NCBI GenBank assembly: GCA_039177505.1
Contig: JBCDFR010000009.1
Span: 15,438-79,437, forward strand
Direction: 5' to 3'
DNA length: 64,000 nt
Source: JABSQH01 sp039177505
GTDB taxonomy: Bacteria > Actinomycetota > Acidimicrobiia > Acidimicrobiales > Ilumatobacteraceae
In this document: positions 24,772 to 33,619 of the stretch, in pieces
How positions within the stretch are numbered: position 1 is the first letter of the stretch
How the letters are laid out: every line of letters starts with the position of its first letter
Made by a program: the position numbers and the translations under genes
The notes under the pieces: generated by a model
What the model was told of the DNA's origin: nothing
Database searches by the model: none
Seen by the model: the letters and a program-made list of their open reading frames with translations, nothing else

Positions 24772-26448
24772 ATGGTCGATGGCAGGCAACAGGCGACCTT
24801 CGCAGCGACGCTCGTCGACGAGTGGGTTCGGAGCGGGATGACCGCAGCCGTGGTCGCTCCCGGCTCGCGGTCGACTCCGATGGCGCTTGCGCTAGCCGAC
24901 CGCAACGATGTGGCGTTACACGTGGTGCACGACGAGCGCGCGGCGGCTTTTGTTGCGCTCGGGCTGGGCATCGACGGCGCGCCTGCACTGCTGCTCTGCA
25001 CGAGCGGGACTGCGGCGGCTCACTTTCTGCCAGCGGCGGTCGAGGCGTCGTTGTCGCAGGTGCCGATGATCATGGTGACCGCTGACCGTCCGGCGGAACT
25101 GCGCGGGGTGGGCGCGCCGCAGACCATCGACCAACCCGGTATCTATGGCTCCTACGTGGAGTTGATGCTCGACCTCGGTGACGACGCCATTGCCGATCGG
25201 GCCTCGTGGCGGGCGATCGCCGCCGATGTGTTCGCCCACGCCACTGCGGGCCCCGTGCAGATGAATCTCCAGTTCCGCGAGCCGCTGGCTGTCGCACCCG
25301 ACGAGCTGCCTCCGCCTCTCGGAGCCGTCGACCAGGGGAACCGCGCTCGCAACGAGTTCGTGGTCGATCGTGTACCCGACGGGTTCGACACCCCGCGCGG
25401 AGTGATCCTCGCCGGTGGCCGCAGCCTGGTCGATCCGAGCGACGTGCGGGAGTTGGCTGCTCGCTCCGGTTGGCCGGTGATCGCCGATCCGCTCTCAGGG
25501 CTGCGCGATGAGGATGCGGTCACGATGGCCGACGCACTCTTGCGTCATGGCCCGTTCGCCAACGACCACCTGCCGTCGAGCATCGTGCGCGTCGGGCGGC
25601 CCGCGGCCTCGCGTGTGCTGGTCGAGTGGACGTCTCGCGCCGTCGCGGCGGGGGCGGCACTCGTCCAGGTCGGGGGACCCGGCCGAGTCGATCCGGGCCT
25701 CGATGTGAGCGCATACTGCGATCTCCACGACGTGCTCGCCGCGGTCGAGACCGGCGCTATCGGCACGCCGTGGGCGGCGCGCTGGCGGCGAGCAGAGGAG
25801 CGGGCGCGAGTGGCGGTCGAAGACGTACTCGACCAGTTCGCGAGGTCTCAGCGCCTGACGGAGCCCGGTGTGGCACGGCTGGTCGCGACGCATCGTCCCG
25901 CGCAGGCGCAGCTCACCGTGGCCTCGTCGATGCCGGTCCGTGACCTCGAGTGGTTCGGTGGCCCCCAGGCATCGGCGTGGTGCAATCGGGGGGCCAACGG
26001 GATCGACGGAACGATCTCGACGGCGCTCGGTCGATCGCTGGCAGGCCACCCGTCGATCGTGCTCCTGGGGGACCTGGCCTTCGTTCACGATGTCAATGCA
26101 CTCATCGCGCTCGCCGGGCGCGATGCCGATCTCCGAATCGTCGTGATCGACAACGACGGCGGCGGCATCTTCTCTTTTCTTCCTCAGGCCCGGCAGCTCT
26201 CAGAGGGTCGTTTCGAGCAGCTGTTCGGCACGCCGCACGGCAGCGATGTGCTGGCGCTGGCGGCGGCGCACGGATTGCCAGCGATGAACGTGAGTCGACC
26301 CGCCGAGCTCACCGATCAGCTGGCGATACCTGGTCCGTGGGTGGCTCGGGTGATCTCTGACCGCGTTGCCAACGTGACGGTGCACGAGGAGCTGCAACGA
26401 GCGGTGGCGGCGGCGGTCGACCCGCAGGGCACATCGCACCGCGCCTGA
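24772..26448 (+). CDS. menD: SEPHCHC synthase, thiamine-diphosphate dependent
   Basis: Adds 2-oxoglutarate-derived succinic semialdehyde to isochorismate, the first committed menaquinone step. The 558 residues have VVAPGSRSTPMALAL near residue 24, CTSGTAAAHFLPAAVEA, TADRPAELRGVGAPQTIDQ, and the ThDP/Mg region RGANGIDGTIST, LLGDLAFVHDVNAL and IDNDGGGIFSFLPQ. ATG 24772 begins the family-typical N-terminus; longer frames overlap the divergent DsbA gene. Confidence 0.96.
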   Translation: MVDGRQQATFAATLVDEWVRSGMTAAVVAPGSRSTPMALALADRNDVALHVVHDERAAAFVALGLGIDGAPALLLCTSGTAAAHFLPAAVEASLSQVPMIMVTADRPAELRGVGAPQTIDQPGIYGSYVELMLDLGDDAIADRASWRAIAADVFAHATAGPVQMNLQFREPLAVAPDELPPPLGAVDQGNRARNEFVVDRVPDGFDTPRGVILAGGRSLVDPSDVRELAARSGWPVIADPLSGLRDEDAVTMADALLRHGPFANDHLPSSIVRVGRPAASRVLVEWTSRAVAAGAALVQVGGPGRVDPGLDVSAYCDLHDVLAAVETGAIGTPWAARWRRAEERARVAVEDVLDQFARSQRLTEPGVARLVATHRPAQAQLTVASSMPVRDLEWFGGPQASAWCNRGANGIDGTISTALGRSLAGHPSIVLLGDLAFVHDVNALIALAGRDADLRIVVIDNDGGGIFSFLPQARQLSEGRFEQLFGTPHGSDVLALAAAHGLPAMNVSRPAELTDQLAIPGPWVARVISDRVANVTVHEELQRAVAAAVDPQGTSHRA

Positions 26449-26496
26449 GGCGGCGCCGGTCATTGCCGCCACACACCGGCTTGATCTCGGTTACCG

Positions 26497-27726
26497 CTAC
26501 GGACGAACGATCGCGCCGAGCATCGCCTGGAACTTCGCTTGTGTCTCCGCGAGTTCGGCATGAGGTTCGCTGTCGGCGACGATCCCACCTCCGGCGACGA
26601 GGCGCGCGGTTCGGCGGTCGGGCGAGAACTCGGCACAGCGAATCGTGACGGCCCACATGCCGTTACCCGCGGCATCGACCCATCCGACGGCACCGCCATA
26701 GCGGCCCCGGGTGAAGCCTTCGTGCGTGGTGATCAACTCGATTGCGGCATCGCGGGGGTGCCCGCCGAGTGCTGGCGTCGGGGCGAGCGCCCGCGCTAGC
26801 GAGAGCACCGATGGCGCAGGATCCGACAGCACGCCTTCCATCCGCGTGCCGAGATGCTGCACGTTGGCCACCGTCACGATCGATGGATCGGGTTCCCAGT
26901 CGAGATAGCTGGCGTACGGGAGCAGTGTGTCGTGCACCACATCGATCACTACCCGGTGTTCGATCTGGTTCTTCGTGCTGTCGATCAACTCGGCGGCGAT
27001 GGTTGCATCGCGGACGGGGTCACCTGTGCGTGGTGCCGTGCCCGCCAGCGGGTGCGAGCGCACGATGGTGACCGGGTCTGGAGCGTCGTCGGATGCGACA
27101 CTGCGGTCTACCTCGACCAGGAGTTCCGGCGACGCGCCAACGAGTCCGTCGAACGAATAGCGGTAGCTCGAACCGAACGCCGATCGGAGTCGTCGAAGCA
27201 CCGAATGCACGTCGATCGGGGTGTCGCTCTCGACCCGAATCGGTCGGGCGATCACCGCCTTGATGAGGTCGTCGTCGCGTACTGCGTCGCGCGCCGTCTC
27301 GACGGCTGCGAGATAACGGTCGACCGGTTCTGGGGTGACGTTGAACGCCCCTGCGGTCGTCGTGGTGGTCGTCGGGGCGGCGAGCGCCTCGCGCCACTCT
27401 GCGCCGTCGACGGTGGTCACCGCGACTCGATCGTCGGGCAGCCGCCGCACGGTCACGGCCGGAACGACCATGTCGCCCGCGTCGTCCGGGTCGAAACCGA
27501 GGACCCCGATCGCCAGCGGCTCGACTTCGGGCACGGTCGTGTCGTGGTCGATCGCATGAAGCGTCGCTTCGACATCGTTGCGATCGCCACGGGCCGCGAC
27601 GCCGCGACCAGCAACACCGACTCGGTTCTGAACGAACAGGGAGCCGTCGGAGCGGGCGATGTCGTTGAGGTCGACGACGTCTGGTGCTCCGTCGAGCTCA
27701 TCGAGCAGTCGGGTAACGGCGAGCAT
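26497..27726 (-). CDS. menF: Isochorismate synthase
   Basis: Chorismate-binding enzyme converting chorismate to isochorismate for MenD. The 409 residues carry LIKAVIARPIRV, YSFDGLVGASPELLVEV, RSHPLAGTAPR, KNQIEHRVVIDVV and the C-terminal ITTHEGFTRGRYGGAVGWVD. The start is the ATG overlapping the menG stop (TGATG), so the two are coupled; longer frames read back through menG. An anthranilate or aminodeoxychorismate synthase is less likely given the menD and menG neighbours. Confidence 0.9.
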   Translation of the reverse strand: MLAVTRLLDELDGAPDVVDLNDIARSDGSLFVQNRVGVAGRGVAARGDRNDVEATLHAIDHDTTVPEVEPLAIGVLGFDPDDAGDMVVPAVTVRRLPDDRVAVTTVDGAEWREALAAPTTTTTTAGAFNVTPEPVDRYLAAVETARDAVRDDDLIKAVIARPIRVESDTPIDVHSVLRRLRSAFGSSYRYSFDGLVGASPELLVEVDRSVASDDAPDPVTIVRSHPLAGTAPRTGDPVRDATIAAELIDSTKNQIEHRVVIDVVHDTLLPYASYLDWEPDPSIVTVANVQHLGTRMEGVLSDPAPSVLSLARALAPTPALGGHPRDAAIELITTHEGFTRGRYGGAVGWVDAAGNGMWAVTIRCAEFSPDRRTARLVAGGGIVADSEPHAELAETQAKFQAMLGAIVRP

Positions 27727-28430
27727 CAGCGACGAGTACCAGTGAGTAACTGGGTGAGACCACCGCTCAACTGGGCGTGCCGCACCTCGGTGAAGCCGGC
27801 GTCGGTCAACGAGGTGACCATCACGTCGGGCGAGGGGAGATACTCGACGCTCTTTGGGAGGTAACGGTAGGCCGGTCCATCGGAGAGCAGCGCGCCGATA
27901 CGCGGGACCACGCGTCCGAAGTAGACGTCGTTGCCCCATCGCACGACCGGGTTGTGGGGGATCCCCACGTCGAGCAACGCAATCCGACCACCCGGGCGAG
28001 TAACCCGCGCCACCTCGTTGAAGAACACGTCGAGATCGACGAGGTTGCGCAAAGCGAACCCGCAGGTGACGCCATCGATCGCCTTGTCGGGAAGCGGGAG
28101 CTGCAAGATGTCGGCCTGGACGCGCGGTGCCCCTGATCGGTCGGCCGCGAGCATGCCGAAGCTCAGGTCGAACGACAACGGAACGAGACCTGCTGACTGC
28201 AAGTCGATGCACAGGTCGCCGGTGCCGCTGGCGAGGTCGATTACCCGCGAGCCGGGCCGCAGGCCGAGTTCACGTACCGCCTGGTGTCGCCAGCGCACGT
28301 CGAGACGAAAGGAGATGATCCGGTTCAGCCGGTCATAGCGCGGGGCGATCGCGTCGAACATCTCGCGCACGGCAACAACTTTGTCGTCGCCGCGCGGGAG
28401 CTCGGTCGTATCCCACGATCGTGCGGTCAT
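27726..28430 (-). CDS. menG: Demethylmenaquinone methyltransferase
   Basis: A 234-residue SAM methyltransferase of the UbiE/MenG family, the last step of menaquinone synthesis. It shows VREMFDAIAPRYDRLNRIIS, the SAM loop VIDLASGTGDLCIDL, CGFALRNLVDLD and the C-terminal PSPDVMVTSLTDAGF. It is in a same-strand run with the coiled-coil membrane protein upstream (11-base gap) and menF downstream (1-base overlap). Confidence 0.95.
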   Translation of the reverse strand: MTARSWDTTELPRGDDKVVAVREMFDAIAPRYDRLNRIISFRLDVRWRHQAVRELGLRPGSRVIDLASGTGDLCIDLQSAGLVPLSFDLSFGMLAADRSGAPRVQADILQLPLPDKAIDGVTCGFALRNLVDLDVFFNEVARVTRPGGRIALLDVGIPHNPVVRWGNDVYFGRVVPRIGALLSDGPAYRYLPKSVEYLPSPDVMVTSLTDAGFTEVRHAQLSGGLTQLLTGTRR

Positions 28431-28441
28431 CGACCGGGAGG

Positions 28442-28999
28442 TTACGGCGCAGAAGCGGGAGGAGGGTCGTCGAGCGTGCCTTGCTGGCGATGATCGATGC
28501 GTTCGACCTCGGCGCGCGCTTCGGCGAGTGCTTGCAACCGGAGGTCGGCATCGCTCACCGCTCGCTCGACCAGTTCTTGGCTCTTGGCCACTTGGACGCT
28601 GGTGACCAGGTCGGTCATGGCGTCTTCCAGGCCGGTCACGAGCGGCTCGAACGCCGCGACGGCGTCGGCTCGCGTGCGTTCGGGGAGCGCGGCCGCCGCG
28701 ATCAGTCGTTCGTCGATGGCCAGCGCCTCACGCTCGAGGGCTGCCGTCGTATCGGCCAGCCCTTGCTTGGCAACGTGGGGGTTGGCGCGGAGCGCGGCGA
28801 CCGCGTCGCGCAGCCGGCGATGGAGCTTCGCCTCGGGGGAGTGGGAGCCGGCCCACGAGTCGGGCGCAGCGCTCGGGATGCCGGGCACGATCTCGTTGGC
28901 GGTGTCGTACTCCCGCTTCCCGCGGACGGCCAGTGCGACCCCGAAGGCGATGATCGCGCCCACGGCGACGACGAGCGCGATGGTGATCGCCGTTCCCAC
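28442..28999 (-). CDS. Single-pass membrane protein with coiled-coil domain
   Basis: A 185-residue protein: one N-terminal transmembrane helix (ITIALVVAVGAIIAFGVAL), then ~140 residues of helix with long Ala/Leu/Glu heptads (LHRRLRDAVAALRANP, LVTGLEDAMTDLVTSV, LRLQALAEARAEVERI), and a Pro-rich end. No family is recognised. It starts two bases after the zinc-ribbon gene, so the three membrane-associated genes at 28442-31357 appear to form one unit, recalling the Bacillus YdjG-YdjH-YdjI set. Confidence 0.75.
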   Translation of the reverse strand: MGTAITIALVVAVGAIIAFGVALAVRGKREYDTANEIVPGIPSAAPDSWAGSHSPEAKLHRRLRDAVAALRANPHVAKQGLADTTAALEREALAIDERLIAAAALPERTRADAVAAFEPLVTGLEDAMTDLVTSVQVAKSQELVERAVSDADLRLQALAEARAEVERIDHRQQGTLDDPPPASAP

Positions 29000-29001
29000 C
29001 G

Positions 29002-30249
29002 CTACCCGCCGCCCGAGGCGGTGTAGACGACGAGGATCGTGACGAGGATGGTCAACGCAACGCCGACGGCGAGCGCGATCTTGACCTTGCTGTAGGGGCG
29101 TTCGCCGTGGACCTCGCCGGTCACACCGTTGATGTAGACCTGAAACGGCCGCTGCTCGTAGATCACGGTGAGGAGCCAAATCGGCAGCAGCAGATGCTTG
29201 TACGTCATCGTTCGCCAGTCGATGTTCATCGAGTGGATCTCCTGGACGTCGCCACCGATGTCGCGACGCACATCGAAGCTGATCTCGGACTCCATCCGCG
29301 ACGTCGCCTCCGGAAGGCACTCCTCGACGTCGTGGTCATACGTACGGGCGAGGTGACCGGCGACGTACTCGGCCGAGTACGGCTTCGATCGCTCGGTCGG
29401 CCACGGCTCGAGTTTGGCGATGCGCGAGCCGTCGAGTCCGGTATTGGCGAACACGGTCACGTCGTCGAACATGTTGTGTACCTGACCAGCGGCCCGGCGC
29501 CAGCGTGTGCGCACCTCAGTGCGGCGGTTGTCGCCTGAGCCGACGGTGACGGTGTAGTGGTCGCCGCGACGGCCGCGATACGTGGTCAACGTGTCGGCGT
29601 CGTAGGTGAAATACGCCGCATACACACTGGCGAACGAACCGGTGCGGTTGTACTTCTTGAACTCCGACGGCGCGAACCACCTGCTGTCGATCCAATCCTC
29701 GATCAACTCGCGAGCCCGACCCTCGGGGACCTCGAAGGGGAGTACGCCATCGACGGGAAGGCGTTGCGGCGCCGCGTGGACGTCATCGCGCTGAATCGGC
29801 GTCGCGCAATAGGGGCACATCGTCGCCGTCAAGCTCCCGGAGAAGGTGGTGTGTCCGCCACAGTTCTGGCAGATGATCTCCCTCTCGTCGGGCAGGAACG
29901 CCGCTGAATGGCTGACTGCGCCGGCGCGGATCAGGGCGAGTGCCTCGCGGAGATCGTTTTCTTGGACAGCGCCCTCGACTTCCCGCAGGTCGTGGGTGGC
30001 GCCGCAATGGCTGCACCTCAGCATCTGCAGCTTGATGTCGTAGTGCAGCTCGCCGCCACAAGCCTCGCAAGGGTACGTTCGGCTGGCCTCGGTGTCGTGG
30101 GTCATCGCCAGTGACTCGAGTGTCGGCGGTTGTTCGGGCCCCGGGCCCTGCGGCGGTAGGTCCGGTGGCGTGGCGGATGCCGCATCGAGATCGGCGTCGC
30201 CACCTGCTCCCGGTTCCGGAAGCGGTGGCGGGAGCTGCGGATCGCTCAC
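29002..30249 (-). CDS. Zinc-ribbon membrane protein (YdjG-like)
   Basis: A 415-residue protein with a Pro-rich N-terminus and two zinc ribbons formed by four CxxC pairs (CEACGG, CSHCGA at ~60-82; CQNCGG, CPYCAT at ~128-148). A ~200-residue beta-rich domain follows (YAAYFTYDADTLTTYRG, HNMFDDVTVFANTGLDG), and a C-terminal transmembrane helix (ALAVGVALTILVTILVVY). Similar proteins are often annotated as TFIIB-type zinc-ribbon proteins and occur next to SPFH proteins. The GTG start overlaps by four bases the TGA of the out-of-frame tail of the SPFH gene. Confidence 0.8.
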   Translation of the reverse strand: MSDPQLPPPLPEPGAGGDADLDAASATPPDLPPQGPGPEQPPTLESLAMTHDTEASRTYPCEACGGELHYDIKLQMLRCSHCGATHDLREVEGAVQENDLREALALIRAGAVSHSAAFLPDEREIICQNCGGHTTFSGSLTATMCPYCATPIQRDDVHAAPQRLPVDGVLPFEVPEGRARELIEDWIDSRWFAPSEFKKYNRTGSFASVYAAYFTYDADTLTTYRGRRGDHYTVTVGSGDNRRTEVRTRWRRAAGQVHNMFDDVTVFANTGLDGSRIAKLEPWPTERSKPYSAEYVAGHLARTYDHDVEECLPEATSRMESEISFDVRRDIGGDVQEIHSMNIDWRTMTYKHLLLPIWLLTVIYEQRPFQVYINGVTGEVHGERPYSKVKIALAVGVALTILVTILVVYTASGGG

Positions 30250-30430
30250 TCAGGCACCGGCGGTGGTGTCGGGGGCATCGGCGGGGGAGTGGCGAAGAAG
30301 GCCTGGAGCTCAGGCACGGTCTGGGCCGGAACCCATCCGGCCATTCCCTGTGCCCACACCAGCGTCTCGCCGGTCACCTGGCCGCCTGCGACGCCTTGTT
30401 GCATCTGCGCGATGTTGTACGGACCGCCCG
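30246..30430 (-). other. Out-of-frame GYF_2-like tail of the SPFH gene
   Basis: In the frame shifted from the SPFH protein the DNA encodes NPGGPYNIAQMQQGVAGGQV, then GETLVWAQGMAGWVPAQTVP and a Pro-rich end. That is the second half of a GYF_2 domain, which normally ends SPFH proteins of this type. Its TGA overlaps the next gene by four bases, as expected of the original gene end. The first strand with its Trp is missing, so a deletion with frameshift near 30430-30450 is likely. Confidence 0.75.
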
Positions 30431-31357
30431 GGTTGCCGCAGCGGCCGGCGCCGCCGGTTGTTGGGATGCGCCGAACCCTCCTGCCATCTGGTTAGCCATC
30501 TGACCGGCCATGGCGACACCGATGCCCATCTGCATCATGTCGCCCATCACCGAGCCGCCCTCGTTCTCGGCGGCGGCGACCATCGCATTGGCGGCCTGGG
30601 CCTGCTGGTACTTGCCGAGGTCGACGTTTTCGACGAACCCCGACGCTTCGACGCCCTTGGCGACCCCGCGAGTCATTGCCTGCGTGATCTCGTCGGGCAA
30701 CGAAATGTTCATGGTGATCTCGGGGATCGTCAGACCGAACTCGTCGTCGACCCGCTCGATGACGAACTCGCGCAGTTGTTCCGACAATTCGACCTGGTGA
30801 CCCTGCAGGTCGATCGCGCCGAGCCCGGTCTCGAGCACCATGTCGGAGAACGCCATCGAGATCACGCGACGGAGCAGCTCGGTGATCTCCTCGGCCTCGA
30901 CGGCGGAATCGGTACCGATCACCTCCTTCAAGAAGATCTCGATGTCGTCGATCTTCACGACGCACAGCCCGTTGGCCCGTACCTGGACCATCTTGAAGTC
31001 CGGGTCGCGCACCGTGACCGGCTGCGGCGTCCCCCATCGAATGCCGGTGACGGGTCGGGTGTTGATGAAATACACCTCCGAGCGGAACGGGCTGTCGAAG
31101 CCGTGCTTCCACCCTTGCAGTGTCGACAAGATCGGGAGGTTCTCGCTCGTCAACGCGTAGTGACCCGGCGTGAAGGTGTCGGCCAGAGCTCCCCGGTAGA
31201 CGAACACCGCCTCCTGGCCCTCACGAACGATGAGTTCGGCGCCGTTCTTGATTTCGTTTTGGTACCGCGGGAATCGCCAGGCGAGTGTCGATCGAGAGTC
31301 GTCGATCCACTCGATGATGTCGACGAGTTCACCCTTGAGTTTGTCGAGCAACCCCAT
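30374..31357 (-). CDS. SPFH-domain protein (YdjI / virion-core-protein-like), C-terminus frameshifted
   Basis: A 327-residue reading with an intact SPFH core: IEWIDDSRSTLAWRFPRYQN, LIVREGQEAVFVYRG, FTPGHYALTSENLPIL, then EMVLETGLGAID-type helices and a Met/Gly-rich linker (MGDMMQMGIGVAMAGQMANQ). SPFH proteins scaffold membrane microdomains; the YdjI type works with YdjG/YdjH and PspA in membrane-stress response. The last ~17 residues (RAVRTTSRRCNKASQAAR) are a frameshift product replacing a GYF_2 domain. A -10 box at 31365-31370 gives a promoter inside the upstream gene. Confidence 0.82.
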   Translation of the reverse strand: MGLLDKLKGELVDIIEWIDDSRSTLAWRFPRYQNEIKNGAELIVREGQEAVFVYRGALADTFTPGHYALTSENLPILSTLQGWKHGFDSPFRSEVYFINTRPVTGIRWGTPQPVTVRDPDFKMVQVRANGLCVVKIDDIEIFLKEVIGTDSAVEAEEITELLRRVISMAFSDMVLETGLGAIDLQGHQVELSEQLREFVIERVDDEFGLTIPEITMNISLPDEITQAMTRGVAKGVEASGFVENVDLGKYQQAQAANAMVAAAENEGGSVMGDMMQMGIGVAMAGQMANQMAGGFGASQQPAAPAAAATRAVRTTSRRCNKASQAAR

Positions 31358-33014
31358 GGTCGGAACGATAGGCCACCGCCGTCTCCCGAGCCCATCGATA
31401 GTCGGCCTTTCCCGACGGTGAACGCTGGATCTGGTCGACGCGCACAACCACCTTGGGCAGCTTGTAGCGGGCGATACGCGATTCGGCGGCCGCGCGCAGC
31501 TCGTCGTCAGTAGTGTCGGCGCCGTCGCGGAGCTGCACGATCGCCACCACCTCTGCGCCCCACCGTTCGCTCGGTCGACCGGCGACGACGCAGTCGTACA
31601 CGGCCGGATGTGTTCGCAACGCTCCCTCGACCTCTTCGGCGAAGATCTTCTCGCCTCCGGAGTTGATCGTGACTGAATCGCGGCCGTGGAGCTCGACGAG
31701 GCCACCATCGAGCAGGCGGGCACGGTCGCCGGGCACGGCGTAGCGCACGCCGTCAATCGTCGGATACGTGCGGGCGGTCTTGTCGGCATCGCCGAGGTAC
31801 CCCAGCGCCAGCCGCCCGGTCTTGGCGAGCCAGCCCAGCTCATCGTCGCCGGGCTGCAGCGCCCGGTCGAGTTCAGCAGAGAGCACCACGTTGCCCTCGC
31901 TGATCTCGAAGGTGCCGGTCGACGCCGAGCCAGCCGTGGACACGTGAGAGAGCTGGCCGCCGGCTTCCGACGAGCCCAGTCCGTCGACGATGAGCACCGT
32001 CGGGAGGTGTTCCAGGAACTGCCGCTTGAGCGGCTCGGACAGGGCTGCGCCGCCGGAGAGAATCACGTTGAGCGATCCGAGGTCGTAGGGGCGGCCGTCA
32101 CCACGGGCGCGGTCGAGTTCATCGAGCAAGGGTCTGGCGAACGCATCGCCGACGATGAGCAGGAAGTTCAACGCTTCTCGCTCGACGAGCGACCAGATGT
32201 CGTTCGGTACGAGTCGCTCGGGATGCGACTGCACGAACACCGTGCCGCCGCCGAGCCAGGCCCGAAAACTCATCCAGTGGCCGGCCCCGTGCATGAATGG
32301 TGGCGCCAGCAGCGCCTGCAGTCCCGTGTTGGCGCCGGCGACGAACTCCTCGACCGTCGTTGCGGTCTGGGATCCGCCGAAGCACTCGGCCATGGCGTCG
32401 CCGTTGCGCCACATCACACCTTTGGGCATCCCGGTGGTGCCCCCGGTGTACAGCATGTAGAGGTCGTCCGCACTCCAGTCGACCGCCGGTCGGTCGGGCG
32501 ACGCCGCGGCGAGGGCGTCCTCGTACCACACGGCTCTCGGCAACAGATCGTTCCCGGAGTCGTCGTCGACCTGCAGGATCGTGGTGAGGCGGGGCAGTTT
32601 CGGCAAGACCTCGGCCAGCGTGGGAGCAAATGCCGAGTGCACGACGATCGCGGTGGCATCAGCGTCGTCGAGGAGGTACAGCAGCTCGTCGGCAACGTAT
32701 CGATAGTTCACGTTGAACGGCACGACCCTTGCCTTGAAGGCGCCGAGCATTGCCTCGAGATATTCATTGCCGTTGTGGAGGTAGATGGCGAGGTGGTCCT
32801 GACCGCTCTCGTGGCCGTGGAGATCGGCGCGTTCGGTGTCACACCCCAGTCCCGCGTCGATGAGATGGTTCGCCAGTCGGCGCGTGCGTTCGGTGACGTC
32901 GGCCCAGCTCAGGCGCTTGTCGCGGAACACGAGGCAGTCGGCGTCGGGTTGCGACGCGGCAATCGCCTCATGAACGGCGGCCAGCGGGATGGTGATCGCC
33001 CCCTGCGATGACAT
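31329..33014 (-). CDS. Acyl-CoA synthetase (FadD-like)
   Basis: A 561-residue AMP-forming ligase activating a carboxylic acid as CoA thioester. Visible are YTGGTTGMPKGVMWRNGD (the GVMWR variant is typical of the FadD19/FadD17-type actinobacterial synthetases, several of which act on steroid side chains), LSGGAALSEPLK, GLGSSEAGG, YAVPGDRARLL, RDSVTINSGGEKIFAEEVE and the C-terminal Lys in RSPSGKADYRWA. The steroid link is only by family resemblance. It overlaps the SPFH start by 29 bases and has its own leaderless promoter. Confidence 0.9.
   Translation of the reverse strand: MSSQGAITIPLAAVHEAIAASQPDADCLVFRDKRLSWADVTERTRRLANHLIDAGLGCDTERADLHGHESGQDHLAIYLHNGNEYLEAMLGAFKARVVPFNVNYRYVADELLYLLDDADATAIVVHSAFAPTLAEVLPKLPRLTTILQVDDDSGNDLLPRAVWYEDALAAASPDRPAVDWSADDLYMLYTGGTTGMPKGVMWRNGDAMAECFGGSQTATTVEEFVAGANTGLQALLAPPFMHGAGHWMSFRAWLGGGTVFVQSHPERLVPNDIWSLVEREALNFLLIVGDAFARPLLDELDRARGDGRPYDLGSLNVILSGGAALSEPLKRQFLEHLPTVLIVDGLGSSEAGGQLSHVSTAGSASTGTFEISEGNVVLSAELDRALQPGDDELGWLAKTGRLALGYLGDADKTARTYPTIDGVRYAVPGDRARLLDGGLVELHGRDSVTINSGGEKIFAEEVEGALRTHPAVYDCVVAGRPSERWGAEVVAIVQLRDGADTTDDELRAAAESRIARYKLPKVVVRVDQIQRSPSGKADYRWARETAVAYRSDHGVARQTQG
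31365..31370 (-). promoter_or_regulatory. -10 box TATCGT of the SPFH gene
   Basis: TATCGT plus seven bases before ATG 31357. It lies within the 3' end of the acyl-CoA synthetase gene, so the SPFH unit can be expressed independently. Confidence 0.5.
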
Positions 33015-33020
33015 CGTCGC

Positions 33021-33026
33021 AACGTA
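33021..33026 (-). promoter_or_regulatory. -10 box TACGTT of the acyl-CoA synthetase gene
   Basis: TACGTT plus six bases before ATG 33014. Confidence 0.45.
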
Positions 33027-33076
33027 GGAAATCGACGGTGTCGCAGGCGAATCCGTCGGCGCTCATCGCGGGTCGT

Positions 33077-33556
33077 TCAACCGGAGTGGGTATCGACACC
33101 GCTCGGCTGGGCGAGCAGCCTCGCCAGCCGGTTCATGGCCGATCGGAATCCTGCGGCTCCGACGCGGCCGAGCACGGGCCCCAGGAATGCCGGGGCATAC
33201 CGCACCTGCACTTCTTCGAACCAGATGAGGTCGGCGCGGTCGGCCTCGACGGGCGACACCATGAATCCCGCGTGTCCTGTGAGCACGGGGCCGAGCTTGG
33301 CGACCGCACATCGGCCGGTGCGTGCGGCGGCGTCCCACTCGCACGAGGTCACCCGCATCCGATCGGGGAGAGCGAGGGGACCGACGCCGGTGGTCGCAAC
33401 GAACTCGGTCCCGACATCGGTCGGCTCGCCCAGCCCAACCTCCACCCGGGTTGCGGGAATCCACCGTTCGTGGCCCTTCCAATCGACGAGTTCGTCCCAC
33501 ACCCGCTCGGGTGGGGCGGTGAACTGATGCTCGACGGTGAACGAGACGGGGGCCAT
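33077..33556 (-). CDS. SRPBCC (START-like) family protein
   Basis: A 159-residue protein with the START/Bet v 1-like pattern: FTVEHQFTAPPERVWDEL, WKGHERWIPATRV, a central set of strands, and a long C-terminal helix (GAAGFRSAMNRLARLL). The fold binds hydrophobic ligands in a groove; the ligand is unknown. It lies 62 bases upstream of the acyl-CoA synthetase on the same strand, so a lipid or polyketide ligand is plausible. A GTG one codon earlier is an alternative start. Confidence 0.85.
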   Translation of the reverse strand: MAPVSFTVEHQFTAPPERVWDELVDWKGHERWIPATRVEVGLGEPTDVGTEFVATTGVGPLALPDRMRVTSCEWDAAARTGRCAVAKLGPVLTGHAGFMVSPVEADRADLIWFEEVQVRYAPAFLGPVLGRVGAAGFRSAMNRLARLLAQPSGVDTHSG

Positions 33557-33619
33557 CACCAGATGTTGCCCGATGTCGCCGTCCGATGCCCAGCGGGCCT
33601 CCGAGCGGGCGAGCGTCGA

